DNA of 64,000 nucleotides from contig JAJEKB010000326.1 in NCBI GenBank assembly GCA_022393335.1, positions 84,020 through 148,019 on the forward strand, given 5' to 3'. The notes under the pieces were generated by a model. It worked only from the letters and a program-made list of their open reading frames with translations. It had not been told where the DNA came from and searched no databases. Below are positions 60,916 through 64,000 of the stretch, one piece after another. Made by a program: the position numbers and the translations under genes. Each line of letters starts with the position of its first letter. Within the stretch, counting starts at the first letter, position 1. Origin of the DNA: Macrotrachela quadricornifera. Lineage: Eukaryota > Rotifera > Eurotatoria > Philodinida > Philodinidae.

Positions 60916-63900
60916 CTGCGGCAGTTCGACAACCAATGATGATGAAATGACAACGATAAATACCCGAAGCAAAAAATGCACAGATGATGGAATTATATGT
61001 ATGTAGTAAAATACGCAGTAGAGAAAAAGAATAATGACGATCGATTTTTTATTTCTATAGCTAGCGGCCAAAACTTATTATAGAAAGAAAAAGTCAACCT
61101 GTATTAATAGGAAAGAAAAATAAATAAATAAATATATTATATCAGGTATCAATGTACACATACGAATTCCATTTTTTAAATAAAATTTGCGATATATGTT
61201 TACCAAGTTGAATGCACGTTTCTTTTTTTTTCTAAATGTATTCGTTCTCTGTTTTTGACCAATCATGCCCTCCGGCAGCATATAAACTCGTACAAGCCAA
61301 TCGGCAAAATTTTCTGCGTCCTCGGGCATCAATGATTGGGTGAACGATTTTTTTTTTCTTTTTTCTTTCTTCATCGTCTGATCTAACACGAGCGAACAAG
61401 AAAAAAATAGCTGTTACTAATAAACTCATCCTACGATCGAATAGAATAAATATGGGTGAATGTGTCGCAGACTCTGTGTCGTTTTCTCTTCTTTTTTCTT
61501 TACAATCTACTATTACTCCCATCATCATCATCATCATCAGCAATTCCGGCTATTAGTAGTAACAGACGAAAGAGAAAGAAAAGAAGCAGTTCATAACTAA
61601 ACCAATATCCGGGTTAGCGGTCAGCATCCGCAAACAAGTATAAAGTATAATGCTACCGGAAACGTGAAACAGAGAGATCTTCTAAGTGACAAAAACAGTC
61701 ACATTTTCACATGCACATATATATATAGACAAAAAAAAACATTGAAGACTATCTCAAGTATTATTGTGCATGATGGAGAAAAAAAATGAATGAATACGTA
61801 AGCATGAAAACAGATGATTACCATATATATCAAGGATAATCAATCGGAATAGAAATAAAATAAAATACAATTTAATTCTCGAAAATAAAAACATATTTTT
61901 CTTATGAATATACGGTTATAATCATGTAATTCATCGATATTCGATTGTAGTTTTATTGATTGTGCTTAACGAAGCTTGACATAATGTCACGCTCAGTGAC
62001 ATGTTTACTGTATTTTCTTTTGGTACTATAACGCATTAAGGGAGACGATTTTCACGCCTAAGAAAAACACATCTTTAAATAGATAATTTTATTGACGAAT
62101 AAAGAAATAGATATTCGTCTATGTAGTTTATCATCTTTTTATCAAACTACCCCTCTAGCATCATATAATTCAAAGAACGTGTGGTAGATTATTATCTATT
62201 TATAACAATATGTGACATTTTCAATTGACAAGTTTAGTGTAATATGTAAATCTTCTTCATTAATAACATACACATTTTAATGATTATTATTCATTCATTT
62301 GAAGATAATATATCCGTAAAATGCGGCAATATCTTTTATATTAAAATGTGCAAAAGTCGGGTTCCGCTTTTTTGCACTTCAAAAATCTAATCAAACTCAC
62401 CTGATGATATGGCAAAAGAACCATCTTATTGTTACTTGTCTATGTAAAGAATATTTGTGATATAGCTTTCAGATATATTTAGAAATATAATTGTATTTTT
62501 TTTTCTCTTTTCATACGAATATATTCATTGGTCAATGTATTTAGTTTATATTACTGATTCTTTCTCTTGTTGCTTTCTTTCTCTCTCTCTCTCTTTTCTC
62601 CTATTGGAGATGATATCAACATTGTTTATAGTTCATTATCATCGATGATGAGTTGAACGAATTATTCTTTTCTTTGAGGAAATACAGCTGTTGTTCATGT
62701 TTGAAATTCATCTAAACATAATGCTGGGAAAAGATTATCAATCATGACCTCCTCCCGATCAATAAGCGCTCCTTTCACTTGTCGAGTAGCTCATTGAAAC
62801 TAGTTGCTACTGGTGCATATTATATGCCGACTTTGCTCATACACTTTTTCACATCATAATCATTGTCGACGAGAATAAGTGGCTCTCTCTTTTTTTTTTG
62901 ATAATGCAATCTCACATTTGATATTGAAAAACAAAAGATTGAACCACTTAATGGCGACATTAATTTTTTTTTTTAATTGAAAACATTTATTATCAATAAA
63001 AAAACCTTTGGAGTTCATGGTTGATTAAAAAATAAAAATCAATCGTCCTCTCATATAATGATGTGTGAAATGTAATCATTGATAGTGAGGAATATATTAT
63101 TGTTATTCAAAGTAAAACACCTTACACACTATCTAAACAAGAGCTCGTGTCTGAGAGAAAAAATAATATTTTAAATCAACAATCAATACTAAATGGTTTT
63201 TTTTTTTCGAAAAATAATCACACAAATACACATTCGATTAGTTATGCTCCACCCATAGTGATTGGCGCCAGTGAAAAGCTTTCGAAAATAGATTTGAAAA
63301 CAAAAATAACGATGACATATTTTGCCAATTTAGCTCAAAAACATTCTTTACACTAGGTAATTAGAGAGAGAGATAGATACAGATAGTATTTCTCCTGCTG
63401 TGCACATGCCAGCTCACATTCTTTTACTTTTGATCTTGAAGAAATATGACATCATATATATGATTATGTCGTTTTGCCTTTTAATCAAATCAAATTGGTC
63501 GTATATACATATATATTGACTTTTCGATCAACAAGTATCTTGCTGCGATATATCGATGCCGCGTATGCTATCATTCTTTTGATAGTACATATATATATAA
63601 TGAGTTTTTTCTCAAGTATTTTGACTCAGATATTATTAAAATGGAAATAAACAATCCCTTGATAATTAATTGACAATCTAAAATATTATCTTACTGAAAA
63701 ATCTAAATTGAAATCGACACAGTTTATTATATCAGATCGACTTAAATGATCGACTGAATTATTTGATCTTACACCAGATATTATTTTATATCGCCAATGA
63801 TACGAAGTAATTCAAGCATGAAATTGCACATGTGTATATGTATGGTTGCACAGAAAAGATACAAAAAGATGAAACCTGTAATAGCTTATATTGTATGTTA

Positions 63901-64000
63901 ATATATGGATGAATGAATATTTCTTTTACGATTGTTCGATTATATATGTATAATCTCTATTCACTATTTGATAAGAAAAATTTGTTCATATTATAAGCAG
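60916..64000. other. Upstream region of AP-2; no gene resolved
   Basis: 3.1 kb without a supported exon. It probably contains the AP-2 first exon(s) and regulatory DNA. Locally GC-richer blocks lie at 61240-61340 and 61600-61660 (the latter with TATAAAG at 61638-61644). A CT microsatellite is at about 62578-62593 and an AG run at 63363-63374. A short hairpin is at 62348-62377. Open frames at 61078-61543 and 63147-63356 lack recognisable domains. Confidence 0.5.
62348..62377. repeat. Compact hairpin (about 13-bp stem, 3-base loop)
   Basis: GTGCAAAA (62348-62355) pairs with TTTTGCAC (62370-62377). The inner CGG/CCG also pair around a GTT loop, with one bulged position. Function unknown. Confidence 0.5.

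Noticed and set aside
63147..63356. Open frame of 69 codons at the right edge
   Set aside because: Starts at a non-ATG codon in effect, contains a poly-Phe run from a T tract, and no domain or intron phase supports it.

Overview
This is animal nuclear DNA from a compact, very AT-rich invertebrate genome. Most introns are 45-80 bp with GT...AG ends, codons are strongly A/T-biased, and every recognisable gene is a metazoan family. Small introns, high AT and short intergenic distances fit a rotifer (bdelloid or monogonont) or another small-genome lophotrochozoan; that placement is inference, not shown by any single sequence. No rRNA, tRNA, CRISPR array or bacterial operon was seen. A 400-base run of N (2538-2937) breaks the first gene. 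I rebuilt exons by hand by requiring reading phase and splice signals to agree, so the gene models are spliced.

Layout. 1506-5234 (+): unrecognised ankyrin-like protein, broken by the gap. 5898-10876 (+): TRPA-like ion channel. 12398-14070 (-): claudin/PMP22-type four-TM protein with a long tail. 17696-18657 (+): TMEM45-family membrane protein. 18918-20798 (+): mitochondrial ribosome-binding factor A (RBFA). 24764 or 25814 to 27553 (+): class A peptide-type GPCR. A minus-strand head-to-tail block follows: nicalin (28917-32086), vezatin-like (32304-33975), an unrecognised 720-residue coiled-coil protein (34261-37485) and an ankyrin/SOCS-box protein (38807-40696). Then come a neuronal calcium sensor (42105-42757, +), cytosolic HSP70 (43174-45312, +) and mitochondrial Xaa-Pro aminopeptidase 3 (46909-48901, +). 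The right end is minus strand: MCTP (49577-54137), RUVBL2/reptin (55955-58056) and transcription factor AP-2 (58646 to at least 60915). The last 3 kb looks like upstream or regulatory DNA of AP-2, and its first exon was not resolved.

The genes are ordinary single-copy housekeeping, signalling and developmental genes and do not form a pathway cluster. Two loose themes recur: membrane and calcium signalling (TRPA, GPCR, calcium sensor, MCTP) and ER or mitochondrial maintenance (nicalin, RBFA, XPNPEP3, HSP70).

The most unusual structure is non-coding. Introns carry decayed mobile DNA: a 127-bp hAT-type miniature element with a perfect 8-bp target duplication (RBFA intron), an 84-bp one with a 7/8 duplication (coiled-coil gene intron), and an imperfect palindrome of about 640 bp with arms of roughly 300 bp filling half of a nicalin intron. 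A GT-rich degenerate repeat with a perfect 11-bp palindrome lies between HSP70 and XPNPEP3, and a heat-shock element plus TATA box lies upstream of HSP70. I found no convincing new multi-gene system.
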